A stretch of DNA of 64,000 bases. Source: Sneathiella aquimaris. Lineage in GTDB: Bacteria > Pseudomonadota > Alphaproteobacteria > Sneathiellales > Sneathiellaceae. Of the stretch, positions 43,921 to 52,267 are shown piece by piece. Numbering within the stretch: position 1 is the stretch's first letter; each line of letters opens with the position of its first letter. The stretch covers positions 2,797,501 through 2,861,500 of the forward strand of contig NZ_CP112881.1 in assembly GCF_026409565.1 (NCBI RefSeq), read 5' to 3'. Below the pieces are notes generated by a model. It did no database searches and had not been told where the DNA came from. It worked only from the letters and a program-made list of their open reading frames with translations. A program made the position numbers and the translations under genes.

Positions 43921-44925
43921 TTAATCTCCAGCGTCGCCCATCTTAATGATCTGCTTGCCCGTCACATGACGCTTTTCCATAGCCAGCAACGCCTTCCCCA
44001 CTTCATTAAAATGCCAACTCCTCCCAATGTAGGGCTTTAGGCCGTGTTTTTCGGTTAGCGCCATCAATTCACTTTGGGCTGATAGACCAGCGGCGGGATT
44101 GCGTCGCCCATACTCCCCGGCTCGAACCCCTACAAGGGTCGCCCCTTTTTCGCGCAGCAAATCCAAGGGGACATGCCCAAACGAACCACTTGCAAATCCC
44201 ACGGTCAACAGACGTCCCTGCCAGGCAAGACTGCGAACGCTTTCCTCTAAAAGATCTCCGCCCACTGGATCGAGGATGACACCGGCCCCCTGGCCATGCG
44301 TGATCCGCGACACCGTTTCGGCAAACCTATTTCCATCATATCTTATCAGATAGTCGGCCCCTGATGCCTTGGCAATTTCGAGCTTATCATCACTGCTCGC
44401 CGCTGCGATAACGCTGGCCCCAAGAGCCTTACCAACGGCAACACTGGCTTGCCCGACACCGCCTCCAGCGCCCAATACCAGAAGATATTCCCCGGCTTGT
44501 AACCGGGCCCTCCTCCTTAAAGCAATATAGGCCGTCGAAAATGTGACTGAAAAGGCTGCCCCCTCTTCAAAAGTAAGGCTCTTCGGAAGGAGGAGAACCT
44601 GAGCCATATCAACACAAATCATATGCCCGCACGCCCCTGTTTTTCCCTTAAACATCACCTTGTCACCAATTTGAAAAGGGCAATCAGACCTGCCAACTGC
44701 GGTAACGATGCCGGCGCCTTCCATTCCGACGACAAACGGAAGTGGCGGTTTGAATTGGTATTTCCCATAAGTCATAAGGAGGTCAGGAAAATTCAGGGCC
44801 GCCGCCCTAACATCAATCAGCACTTCGTTTTTCTGCAACGGCCCAGCTTCAATTGTTTCAAGGCGAACTTGTTTTGGGCCCTCCAGATGAGTGCATATCG
44901 CAGCAGTGAATTTTGTTGTTTTCAT
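43921..44925 (-). CDS. NADPH:quinone oxidoreductase-like medium-chain dehydrogenase
   Basis: The 334-residue protein belongs to the zinc-free quinone oxidoreductase branch of the medium-chain dehydrogenase/reductase superfamily. The catalytic GroES-like domain has LNFPDLLMTYGKYQFKPPLP and VVGMEGAGIVTAVG. The Rossmann domain has LVLGAGGGVGQASVAVGKAL (about 146-165), with KLEIAKASGADYLIRYD after it. The structural zinc four-cysteine loop of alcohol dehydrogenases is absent. Reduction of quinones or enones with NADPH is expected; the substrate is unknown. Homologues are often near acyl-CoA genes, but nothing nearby supports that here. It starts at ATG 44925 and is divergent from ccdA. Confidence 0.85.
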   Translation of the reverse strand: MKTTKFTAAICTHLEGPKQVRLETIEAGPLQKNEVLIDVRAAALNFPDLLMTYGKYQFKPPLPFVVGMEGAGIVTAVGRSDCPFQIGDKVMFKGKTGACGHMICVDMAQVLLLPKSLTFEEGAAFSVTFSTAYIALRRRARLQAGEYLLVLGAGGGVGQASVAVGKALGASVIAAASSDDKLEIAKASGADYLIRYDGNRFAETVSRITHGQGAGVILDPVGGDLLEESVRSLAWQGRLLTVGFASGSFGHVPLDLLREKGATLVGVRAGEYGRRNPAAGLSAQSELMALTEKHGLKPYIGRSWHFNEVGKALLAMEKRHVTGKQIIKMGDAGD

Positions 44926-45070
44926 ACTGAGCTTTTCTTGTTTTTAAATCAGTACCATTTGTCGCATGGATATAACATCAATTCTTTCCTACAATAATGT
45001 GACTGGCAAAGTTTCATAGGAACATATATTTCGTCGGTAGCGTACTATTTTTCCAAGGTTGGGTAATATC

Positions 45071-45814
45071 ATGGCAGCATCTGAAATTTCATACCTGGTC
45101 GCCGCAGGTGGCGGTCTTGTCAGTTTTCTAAGCCCTTGTGTTTTGCCACTGGTCCCAGCCTATATCTGCTTGGTCGCGGGAACAAGTTTGGAAGAACTGG
45201 AAGCCGATACTGCCGAGCGGAAGGCGATTAACCTAAAAGTCCTGTCTATGGCTCTGTTATTTGTACTGGGTTTTTCGACCGTCTTTATTTTGCTCGGTGC
45301 CGGTGCGTCTTACATTAATCAGATCCTGCTGCAGCATTTGGACATACTGTCAAAAATCGCTGGTGCGGTGATTATGATTTTTGGCATTCATTTGAGCGGC
45401 CTGGTGAGGATACCGCTTTTGTATAGGGAAGCCAGATTTAACGACATTGACAAGCCTCAGAACTGGTTTGGTGCCTATGTCATCGGCCTCGCCTTTGGTT
45501 TTGGCTGGACCCCGTGTATCGGCCCTATTCTGGGGACAATCCTAGCTATTGCTGGCAGTGATAGTTCGCTGGCGCATGGTGTGAGCCTGCTAGGGGTGTA
45601 TGCCCTGGGATTAGGCATTCCCTTTCTTCTGGCGGCGCTTGCCATCAATCCTTTCCTGAAATTCATGCAAGGCTTTAAACGGTATTTCAAAGCAATGGAA
45701 ATTGGGACCGGCATTGTCATCTTTGCCACAGGGCTGCTGATTTTTACAGGTCAGTTTCAGGTTCTCGCCTATTGGTTCCTGGAACTCATTCCCGGATTAG
45801 CAACTCTGGGATAA
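45071..45814 (+). CDS. ccdA: CcdA-type cytochrome c biogenesis/thiol-disulfide membrane transporter
   Basis: CcdA moves reducing equivalents from cytoplasmic thioredoxin across the inner membrane to periplasmic thioredoxin-like proteins for cytochrome c assembly. The start is placed at ATG 45071 (247 residues); an in-frame TTG at 45059 is open. Six helices are expected. The two redox cysteines lie in LSPCVLPLVPAY (near residue 23) and FGWTPCIGPILGT (near 155), both in the conserved helix-start Pro-Cys context. No other cytochrome c genes are adjacent, so a general periplasmic reductant role is possible. Confidence 0.88.
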   Translation: MAASEISYLVAAGGGLVSFLSPCVLPLVPAYICLVAGTSLEELEADTAERKAINLKVLSMALLFVLGFSTVFILLGAGASYINQILLQHLDILSKIAGAVIMIFGIHLSGLVRIPLLYREARFNDIDKPQNWFGAYVIGLAFGFGWTPCIGPILGTILAIAGSDSSLAHGVSLLGVYALGLGIPFLLAALAINPFLKFMQGFKRYFKAMEIGTGIVIFATGLLIFTGQFQVLAYWFLELIPGLATLG

Positions 45815-45820
45815 ACTGTG

Positions 45821-46009
45821 TCAGTTTGCTTCGATGGCCTTGGCTGCGCCTGCATCCGCCATATCATTTCCTTGAATAACATAATTGATCGAAGGGCTGA
45901 CATCATCTTCTAAACTTGCGAGGCTAGGTTCGGTTACCAGAGATAAAACAACCAACAAACTAAACATAATGCCCGCGAGGATCCAAGTTGCTGTAAGTTT
46001 TGTATACAT
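45821..46009 (-). CDS. Small single-helix exported or membrane protein, unknown
   Basis: The open frame encodes 62 residues from ATG 46009. A hydrophobic segment (LTATWILAGIMFSLLVVLSL, about 4-23) can be a signal peptide or anchor, followed by an acidic, Ala-rich part (SLASLEDDVSPS). It resembles no family I know. It starts near a weak AGAG ribosome site and ends 6 bp from the convergent ccdA stop. Small proteins of this kind are often real, but support here is only composition and placement. Confidence 0.45.
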   Translation of the reverse strand: MYTKLTATWILAGIMFSLLVVLSLVTEPSLASLEDDVSPSINYVIQGNDMADAGAAKAIEAN

Positions 46010-46276
46010 TGCTCTGTCGCTCTTTTTTTAATCAGGGGACGAAGATAGTTGCTTCGCTTGTTTATCGATCTAGGGTTTACCAGCGCCCTTTCAATAGCGC
46101 TTGATCACCCCTCACGTCGATTTTACCCGCTACATCTGTTGAATGTGCGGAGCGTCACAAAACTGGACACCATTTTCTCGTATCCCCTTCTTATATAAAG
46201 TTTAATCGTTCTAGTATGTAAGTAGAAAAGTGTGATATAGGTTCATCTAACCGATCGAGATTTTGGATGGAAAACC

Positions 46277-46969
46277 ATGTGCGCACGCTTCAGCATAAGT
46301 AGCCCACTTGATATGCTCAGGACACTTTTCAGCTTCAGTCCTGATTTCCACTTCTCTCCCTCCTATAATATTGCGCCGGGATCACAGGTTCCGATCATCC
46401 GCAAGGACATCGCGACAGGTGAAGCCGTCGTATCAAATGCCCAATGGGGTTTAATCCCTGGCTGGTCAGGCACATCAAAGCCACGCTCGAACCTTATCAA
46501 CGCACGACTTGAAACAATCGACATCAAACCATCGTTTAAACATGCGTTCGCTGGGCAGCGCTGCCTCATTCCCTGTACGGGTTACTATGAATGGAAAACA
46601 GATAGTCTTGGTGAAAAGCAGCCCTATTTGATTTTTTCAGCCTCCAATCCACTCTTCTTTCTTGCAGGCCTATGGGACACGGGATCAGCCCCACAGGAAC
46701 ATGATCTTGATTGCTGCACGATCGTTACAACGGAGGCAACCGGAACTCCAGCGGAAATCCATTCAAGAATGCCTCTAACCGTTACTCGAGATTATTTCAC
46801 AGAATGGCTTGGAGGAATGGACAGAACAAGCGTTCCGTCGCCATCCTACCGTGAGACTTTCAGCTATTACCCCGTTCATAAAAAAGTCGGCAATGTCAGA
46901 AACAACACTGCCGACTTGATTGAAAAAATCAATTTGGATGAACAGCCCTCCCAAGGAAGCCTGTTTTAG
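46277..46969 (+). CDS. SRAP-domain protein (YedK/HMCES family)
   Basis: SRAP proteins form a covalent thiazolidine crosslink with abasic sites in single-stranded DNA, shielding them from breakage. The 230 residues begin MCARF; after Met removal Cys2 is the crosslinking residue. Other active-site blocks are present: SYNIAPGSQVPII, WGLIPGW, NARLETI with the asparagine and glutamate, CTGYYEWK, and the conserved histidine in IHSRMPL. Length matches bacterial YedK (about 222). It stands alone; the 3' end is 4 bp from the convergent rpoH stop. Confidence 0.93.
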   Translation: MCARFSISSPLDMLRTLFSFSPDFHFSPSYNIAPGSQVPIIRKDIATGEAVVSNAQWGLIPGWSGTSKPRSNLINARLETIDIKPSFKHAFAGQRCLIPCTGYYEWKTDSLGEKQPYLIFSASNPLFFLAGLWDTGSAPQEHDLDCCTIVTTEATGTPAEIHSRMPLTVTRDYFTEWLGGMDRTSVPSPSYRETFSYYPVHKKVGNVRNNTADLIEKINLDEQPSQGSLF

Positions 46970-46973
46970 AAGG

Positions 46974-47861
46974 TCAACTCAATCGATGAGGCGACATGCT
47001 CGCTTCGCGACTGATGCGTACCATGGAAAGCTTTAGCTTTTCGAAGGCTTTATGCTCGATTTGCCGGACCCGTTCTTTGGTAATTCCCAATCGGTCGCCC
47101 AAAGCTTCCAGGGTTACTTTATCCTCATTAAGCCGCCGTTCCCTGATAATCATTTGTTCCCGGTCTGATAATTCATCCAAAGCGGACACTAGCCAGCGCC
47201 CCCGGGTATCTCCATCACAGGTTCGGATTGTAATATCTTCAGGAGACGGTTTGTTATCGACAAGAAAGTCTTCCAAACTATCATCACCATCCTCACCAAT
47301 GGGCGTACTTAAAGACTGATCCCGCGAGGCCAGCCGGTTCGACATCGCCTCTACCTCTTTGATCCCAACCCGAAGTTTTTTTGAGATGGTTTCAAGGGTA
47401 TCTTCTGGAATGGTGCCGCTTTCGCTTGCCTGAATCTTGGCGCGAAGCCAACGTAGATTGAAAAACAGGGATTTTTGGGAGGCACTTGTACCGGATCGAA
47501 CAATCGACCAGTTTCTCAAAATATAGTCCTGCATCGCGGATTTTATCCACCAGCTGGCATAGGTGGAAAATCGAATTTCGCGCTCGGGTTCAAATCTGAA
47601 GGCCGCCTGCATAAGACCGATATTGCCTTCTTGAACCAAATCCCCTTTCGGCAAGCCATAATTATTGAATTTTGACGCCATGGACACCACTAGTCTGACA
47701 TAAGCCAATACAAGCTCATGAAGTGCAGCTTCATCTTCCGAGTATCGCCATCGTCTGGCAAGCTCAAATTCCCGTTCCCTCGTAAGCATTGGAACGGACA
47801 TCGCAGATGAGATAAAGGCTCTGTTCCTTTTGACAGTAGCTGTCGCATCGTATGTTGCCAT
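46974..47861 (-). CDS. rpoH: RNA polymerase sigma-32-type factor RpoH
   Basis: RpoH directs heat-shock transcription; alphaproteobacteria often have a second RpoH for oxidative stress. The 295-residue product has region 2 (LVLAYVRLVVSMASKFNNYG, GDLVQEGNIGLMQAAFRFEP, STYASWWIKSAMQDYILRN). It carries the RpoH-specific box QKSLFFNLRWLR, which separates it from RpoD. Region 4.2 has LGDRLGITKERVRQIEHKAF. Which paralogue it is cannot be told with certainty; an RpoH2-like identity is a guess from length and context. The upstream gap holds a 14-bp palindrome and a CRP-like site. Confidence 0.92.
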   Translation of the reverse strand: MATYDATATVKRNRAFISSAMSVPMLTREREFELARRWRYSEDEAALHELVLAYVRLVVSMASKFNNYGLPKGDLVQEGNIGLMQAAFRFEPEREIRFSTYASWWIKSAMQDYILRNWSIVRSGTSASQKSLFFNLRWLRAKIQASESGTIPEDTLETISKKLRVGIKEVEAMSNRLASRDQSLSTPIGEDGDDSLEDFLVDNKPSPEDITIRTCDGDTRGRWLVSALDELSDREQMIIRERRLNEDKVTLEALGDRLGITKERVRQIEHKAFEKLKLSMVRISREASMSPHRLS

Positions 47862-47950
47862 TTTACTCCACCCTTCTCAGTAGCTTTATTAGTTTCCTTC
47901 CCAGGTCGTGCTTCTTTTATTATAATATTTCTAAACTATGAATGTTTTTA

Positions 47951-47964
47951 CTTGATATATCAAG
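47951..47964. promoter_or_regulatory. 14-bp perfect palindrome upstream of rpoH
   Basis: CTTGATATATCAAG is self-complementary and lies about 90-103 bases before the rpoH start. The half-site TTGAT matches FNR-type half-sites, but the 2-base spacing (FNR needs 4) argues against that regulator. Confidence 0.4.
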
Positions 47965-48020
47965 ATAATTTTTATTTCTCTAATATTAAAGAAATACTCA
48001 TATGCACACAGTCATTTTCT

Positions 48021-48036
48021 TGCGATTTAAATCACA
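48021..48036. promoter_or_regulatory. CRP/FNR-superfamily-like operator upstream of rpoH
   Basis: TGCGATTTAAATCACA matches the TGTGA-N6-TCACA CRP pattern with one mismatch and is a near-perfect dyad. It lies 160-175 bases before rpoH, in the gap after the MFS gene stop. Confidence 0.4.
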
Positions 48037-48048
48037 AATGTGTGAATA

Positions 48049-49296
48049 CTATGATGTTGGAGTAACGGTCTGTTTCATTGGATCGACAGACGCAAGGTAA
48101 AGAAGAGCCGCGATTCCCAGAACGATGGCAATGCTGACAAAGGAAATTTGATACCCGGTAGTGGGATAGAAAGCTAATCCCCAGCCAAACATAGACTGCA
48201 TGAAACCAACCCCTAAAATACTGGTCAGATTAAGGGTTGAGTTCGCCCGCCCTACCATATAATCGGGAAATGTTGCGCGGCAATGAGCTGCCAGAACGAC
48301 ATAATGCTGCTGCAAAAAACCGATTGAAGTAAATAAAATACAAATCGACCACAGTGGTAATCCATCCAAAAGGCCCAACAATAGAAAGGCCAGTATTTCG
48401 GCTAGCACCGACACGATAACGATCTTCTTGCGGCTTTCTGTATTTCTCTCAACCCAACCAAAGAACAAGGCACCAGCAGGAACTGCAAGAACCATTAAAA
48501 GTAGTATCTCGCCGCGTTGCACGCCGTCCAGACCATAAGCCTGCTCCAGAAACGGACCACCCCACATACCAAGAATGGCCGTGGCAGGCCCAAATGCAAC
48601 AAAGCCCATTGCCAGCAAGAAAAAGAACCGGGGATAAACGATAACCGAAACATACCCCCTAACGCTCTCACCGATTGATGTCGGCTGCTGGGCGTCTCGT
48701 TCATAGCCTTCGGGTTCATCCTGAATGATCAGCATGCCGGCAACAACAGCAACTAGCGTAAATAACGCCACGATCAAATAGGCTGGACGCCATCCGAATT
48801 CTTCAATGAAAAATGCTAATGGATAGGACGCCAGAATGCTGCCAATGCTGGAGGCTGCCATCATCCATGAAGCCACCGTCGCAAATCGGTCAACCGGATA
48901 CCATTTCGCAAACAGGACATAGGCTGACATCATTGTGATAGAGAACCCGCCCCCAAGCAGCATTCTGGAAATCAACAATTCTTCATAAGACGTGGCATAG
49001 GAAAGAATGACACATCCCAAAATCGCAAAACCAACATAAACAGGCATTACTTTCCGAGAACCGAACCTATCCAGAAGCATTCCGTTCGGCACCTGCAACA
49101 CAGCGGATGTAAAAAATAACACCGCCGCAAGAAACCCCAAACTATCCACAGAGATTCCAAGGTCCGAAGCCACAGGAGGCAGAGTAACCGCTCCGGACAA
49201 CCGGTGAAACTGGCCTAGACCAAAGAGGATCGCACTAATGATAAAAATATAAAAGGCGCGACGTCGCACAGACACTGAACGGTTATCATTGTTCAT
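48049..49296 (-). CDS. MFS transporter
   Basis: A 415-residue major facilitator superfamily protein with twelve predicted helices. The loop 2-3 motif is MLLDRFGSRKVMPVYVG (about 71-87), and the family-like QFHRLSGAVTLPPVASDLG occurs in helix 1. A mid-protein cytoplasmic loop (about 190-215) contains QDEPEGYERDAQQ. The substrate cannot be read from the sequence; oxalate/nitrate-type and organic acid carriers share this outline. It lies upstream of rpoH on the same strand, with a 187-bp gap, so separate transcription is likely. It is divergent from the lipoprotein gene. Confidence 0.85.
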   Translation of the reverse strand: MNNDNRSVSVRRRAFYIFIISAILFGLGQFHRLSGAVTLPPVASDLGISVDSLGFLAAVLFFTSAVLQVPNGMLLDRFGSRKVMPVYVGFAILGCVILSYATSYEELLISRMLLGGGFSITMMSAYVLFAKWYPVDRFATVASWMMAASSIGSILASYPLAFFIEEFGWRPAYLIVALFTLVAVVAGMLIIQDEPEGYERDAQQPTSIGESVRGYVSVIVYPRFFFLLAMGFVAFGPATAILGMWGGPFLEQAYGLDGVQRGEILLLMVLAVPAGALFFGWVERNTESRKKIVIVSVLAEILAFLLLGLLDGLPLWSICILFTSIGFLQQHYVVLAAHCRATFPDYMVGRANSTLNLTSILGVGFMQSMFGWGLAFYPTTGYQISFVSIAIVLGIAALLYLASVDPMKQTVTPTS

Positions 49297-49459
49297 AGAC
49301 AGAAATTCTTTCTTTTCTTTCCAGCTTCTGCCTGAACGGGCCAGTTGTCAACGGTCACAAAAACTTCCACTTCACGACCACCACCGAAAGTGTTATTAAA
49401 TTGTAATATAAAAACCCTCAGGTTATCACTGAGCCTAAAACACACGATAAAGTAAAAAA

Positions 49460-51244
49460 ATGCTAAGAAACGGCAATACGATGATTTTAAGAAACCTTTT
49501 TCCTTTCTGCGCCTTGTTGGTCCTTTCGTTTGGTCTTGGCGCCTGTTCGTCTGTTACAAAGGGAACCACTCAGGAGATTTACGTAGAAACCATTGATGTT
49601 GAAGATGCCAACTGCACCCTAACCAACGACAAAGGGAACTGGACAGTCAGCAATACACCTGGATTTGCGACCGTTACTCGCGGAGGCGGTAGCCTCCGTG
49701 TGGAATGTCAAAAAGCAAGCTACGAAAAAGCCGAAGAATTGATTTCCGAAAAATTTGAAGAAATGACTTTGGGCAATGTTCTGATTGGCGGACTCGTTGG
49801 CATCGCTGTTGATGCTGCATCCGGCGCTGCTTTTCGTTATCCAGAAACGATTTCAATACCAATGACCCTGCTGCCAGGCCACCAGATACCTCTATCACCC
49901 GGTCAAGTTCCGGTCGCAAATACTCTTGTTTCGCCATCAGGGATCCAACGAGCCGCTGTTTCTCCACCTTCCAACAACCCTGAGCTTAAAAAGCTTCAGG
50001 GTAACTGGATGGGGTATGCCGGTCATGGCTGTATTGATGTTTCTGGTCGCGCCTCTGAAGTTACCATTAAAGGTGAAATTGAAGCAGACAATCTCAAGAT
50101 TGAAATCAACACGGCGTCTATTCAGGCTGGCAAGGCACCGCCCTACTATGCAGAAGCAAAGATACCTTCTTCAAAGACAATCACCTTTCTGGAACCCTAT
50201 CAAACGATCCAGAAACTTGATATCAATATGAATAATTCAAGCCGTTGGATAAGCGCAGTGTTTGATAACAATTGCGAGGTCAAATTAAAGCGGTCCCCAC
50301 GAACCAGAATTTCCAAGGAATTTGATCCCAGCAATGCCAAAATCAAGGCACAGCCAACGCCTGCATCGCTCACCTCTTTACAACCCGCCGATTTACAACC
50401 CGCCGAAAAAATCAGCGTTCAACAGACTATGCCGGCCTCCCCAACCATTTGGCGGGGACGCAGTCCCTATGGATGCGTTTATCACAATACACGCCCTGCC
50501 GAAATATTAGCGGACGCAAGCATTAAAGACGGTAAGATTTCTTTAGGACTACTTTTAAAAAACGTTGGTGACATGTCGCCAGAAGTTTTTAATGGGGAAT
50601 TACCGATCCCTCCGACTGATTTAGTCGTCTTCGAACGCCCGTTTTCATCTGTTGAAAAAGCGTTTGTTTCTATTAACCGACAACAGAATAGTATTTTCAT
50701 CAAATTAACTGAGCAATGTGAAATTAACCTTCAAACTGTCACGATTACAGCTCCAGGAACAGTTCCGCCGAAACAAACAACCCGTTCTTTCCAGCAAGCA
50801 CCCGCTCATCAGGAGGCGGCCCCAAAGGTTCCAGGAATTCAACCTTTGAATGCCAAGGCTCTGAAACAGATGCAAGGATATTGGACAGGGTATGAAGGCC
50901 TTGGTTGCGTACATACAATTGGGAGTTGGCCGGCCTCGGTAACCGTTGGCGCCCACGTCAAAGACGAAAGGATCAAGTTGCTGTTTGAAATCAGAAATGT
51001 ATTTGCAACCCAAAGCATGGGTGACTTCCAGGGGGAAGGCATTATTCCTGCCACTCAAAAGATGCGATTTGAAAAACCTATTGGAGACGCAAATTTCGCG
51101 CTAATCAACTTCTCAAAATCGGGGCAGTATATTTCGGTTGACTTGGACAATACCTGCACAATCCGGCTTAAAAAGACCAACAGACGAACGATACCAGCAG
51201 ATTTTAAAGGCAAACCACCTGAAATCCAAAAAGCCGCCCTCTAA
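49460..51244 (+). CDS. Lipoprotein with three tandem copies of an unrecognised domain
   Basis: The 594-residue product has a lipoprotein signal with lipobox LGAC and lipidated Cys29. An N-terminal part (about 30-150) contains SLRVECQKASYEKAEE and a glycine-zipper-like stretch (NVLIGGLVGIAVDAASGAAF), as in outer-membrane PEGA-like lipoproteins. Three repeats of about 100 residues follow (about 178-278, 329-430, 470-575), separated by Pro/Gln-rich linkers. Each opens with W-x-G-x4-GC (NWMGYAGHGCI, IWRGRSPYGCV, YWTGYEGLGCV) and closes with a second cysteine in CEVKLK, CEINLQ or CTIRLK. This suggests one disulfide per domain. Function is unknown. An in-frame ATG at 49481 is an alternative start. 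Confidence 0.7.
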   Translation: MLRNGNTMILRNLFPFCALLVLSFGLGACSSVTKGTTQEIYVETIDVEDANCTLTNDKGNWTVSNTPGFATVTRGGGSLRVECQKASYEKAEELISEKFEEMTLGNVLIGGLVGIAVDAASGAAFRYPETISIPMTLLPGHQIPLSPGQVPVANTLVSPSGIQRAAVSPPSNNPELKKLQGNWMGYAGHGCIDVSGRASEVTIKGEIEADNLKIEINTASIQAGKAPPYYAEAKIPSSKTITFLEPYQTIQKLDINMNNSSRWISAVFDNNCEVKLKRSPRTRISKEFDPSNAKIKAQPTPASLTSLQPADLQPAEKISVQQTMPASPTIWRGRSPYGCVYHNTRPAEILADASIKDGKISLGLLLKNVGDMSPEVFNGELPIPPTDLVVFERPFSSVEKAFVSINRQQNSIFIKLTEQCEINLQTVTITAPGTVPPKQTTRSFQQAPAHQEAAPKVPGIQPLNAKALKQMQGYWTGYEGLGCVHTIGSWPASVTVGAHVKDERIKLLFEIRNVFATQSMGDFQGEGIIPATQKMRFEKPIGDANFALINFSKSGQYISVDLDNTCTIRLKKTNRRTIPADFKGKPPEIQKAAL

Positions 51245-51406
51245 TCTGAATTTTGTTTGAGGATAACAATGACCCCAAACTTTGGGGTCGTTGTTGACTT
51301 TTTGTCAATTTGCTTGATCATTCCAACCTGATTGCCTACTTTCCATAGCAAAGTCAGGCGCTATCGTTAGCGCTCAGAAAAACAAAAAGCAAACTGAGAG
51401 TACAAG

Positions 51407-52252
51407 ATGAAATTCCAAGGTACAGACAATTACGTTGCGACTGAAGACCTTATGATTGCGGTCAATGCTGCTATTACTTTGCAGCGCCCCCTTCTTATTA
51501 AAGGAGAGCCGGGCACTGGTAAAACCGTTTTGGCTCAGGAAGTCGCAAAATCACTCGGCAAAAAATTTATTGAATGGAACATTAAATCCACAACTAAAGC
51601 CCAGCAGGGTCTGTACGAGTATGACGCAGTTTCCCGCTTAAGAGATTCTCAGTTAGGGGATGATAAAGTACATGATATTAAAAATTACATCCGCCCGGGC
51701 AAACTTTGGGAAGCCTTTACCGCTGATGAAAGCCCTGTCCTGCTGATTGACGAAATTGATAAAGCTGACATTGAATTTCCAAACGATCTGCTGCAGGAAC
51801 TCGATCGGATGGAGTTCTTTGTTTATGAAACACAGGAAACGATCAAGGCGGAACAACGGCCTTTGGTGATCATCACATCCAATAATGAAAAAGAATTGCC
51901 AGACGCCTTTTTACGCCGCTGCTTCTTCCATTATATCAGCTTCCCGGATGCTGAAACCATGGAACGCATTGTTGATGTTCATCATCCGGATGCAAAACAG
52001 GAACTTGTGCGGGATGCACTGCAGGTATTCTTTGACGTACGCGAAACGCCTGGCCTGAAGAAAAAACCGTCAACAAGTGAATTGCTTGATTGGCTCAAAC
52101 TTCTGATGAGCGAGGATCTGCCAGAAGACATTCTGAAATCAAAAGATCCATCGAAACTTATTCCGCCGCTTCATGGAGCATTGTTGAAAAACGAACAGGA
52201 CGTTCACTTGTTCGAACGCCTGGCATTCCTTTCCCGGCGTGAGCAACGCTAA
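51407..52252 (+). CDS. MoxR-type AAA+ ATPase
   Basis: MoxR ATPases act as chaperones that assemble or activate partner protein complexes, nearly always with a VWA-domain partner. The 281 residues have Walker A GEPGTGKT (about 34-41), Walker B VLLIDEIDKAD, sensor 1 IITSNNEKELPDAFLRRC with the arginine finger, and a C-terminal lid. The partner VWA gene begins 15 bp later. In carbon monoxide dehydrogenase clusters (CoxD/CoxE) such a pair matures the enzyme; no such enzyme is nearby here, so the client is unknown. Confidence 0.93.
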   Translation: MKFQGTDNYVATEDLMIAVNAAITLQRPLLIKGEPGTGKTVLAQEVAKSLGKKFIEWNIKSTTKAQQGLYEYDAVSRLRDSQLGDDKVHDIKNYIRPGKLWEAFTADESPVLLIDEIDKADIEFPNDLLQELDRMEFFVYETQETIKAEQRPLVIITSNNEKELPDAFLRRCFFHYISFPDAETMERIVDVHHPDAKQELVRDALQVFFDVRETPGLKKKPSTSELLDWLKLLMSEDLPEDILKSKDPSKLIPPLHGALLKNEQDVHLFERLAFLSRREQR

Positions 52253-52267
52253 GCGGAGGTCGTTCCC

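Noticed and set aside
47951-47964. FNR box at CTTGATATATCAAG
   Set aside because: FNR half-sites TTGAT/ATCAA require four bases between them; here there are two.
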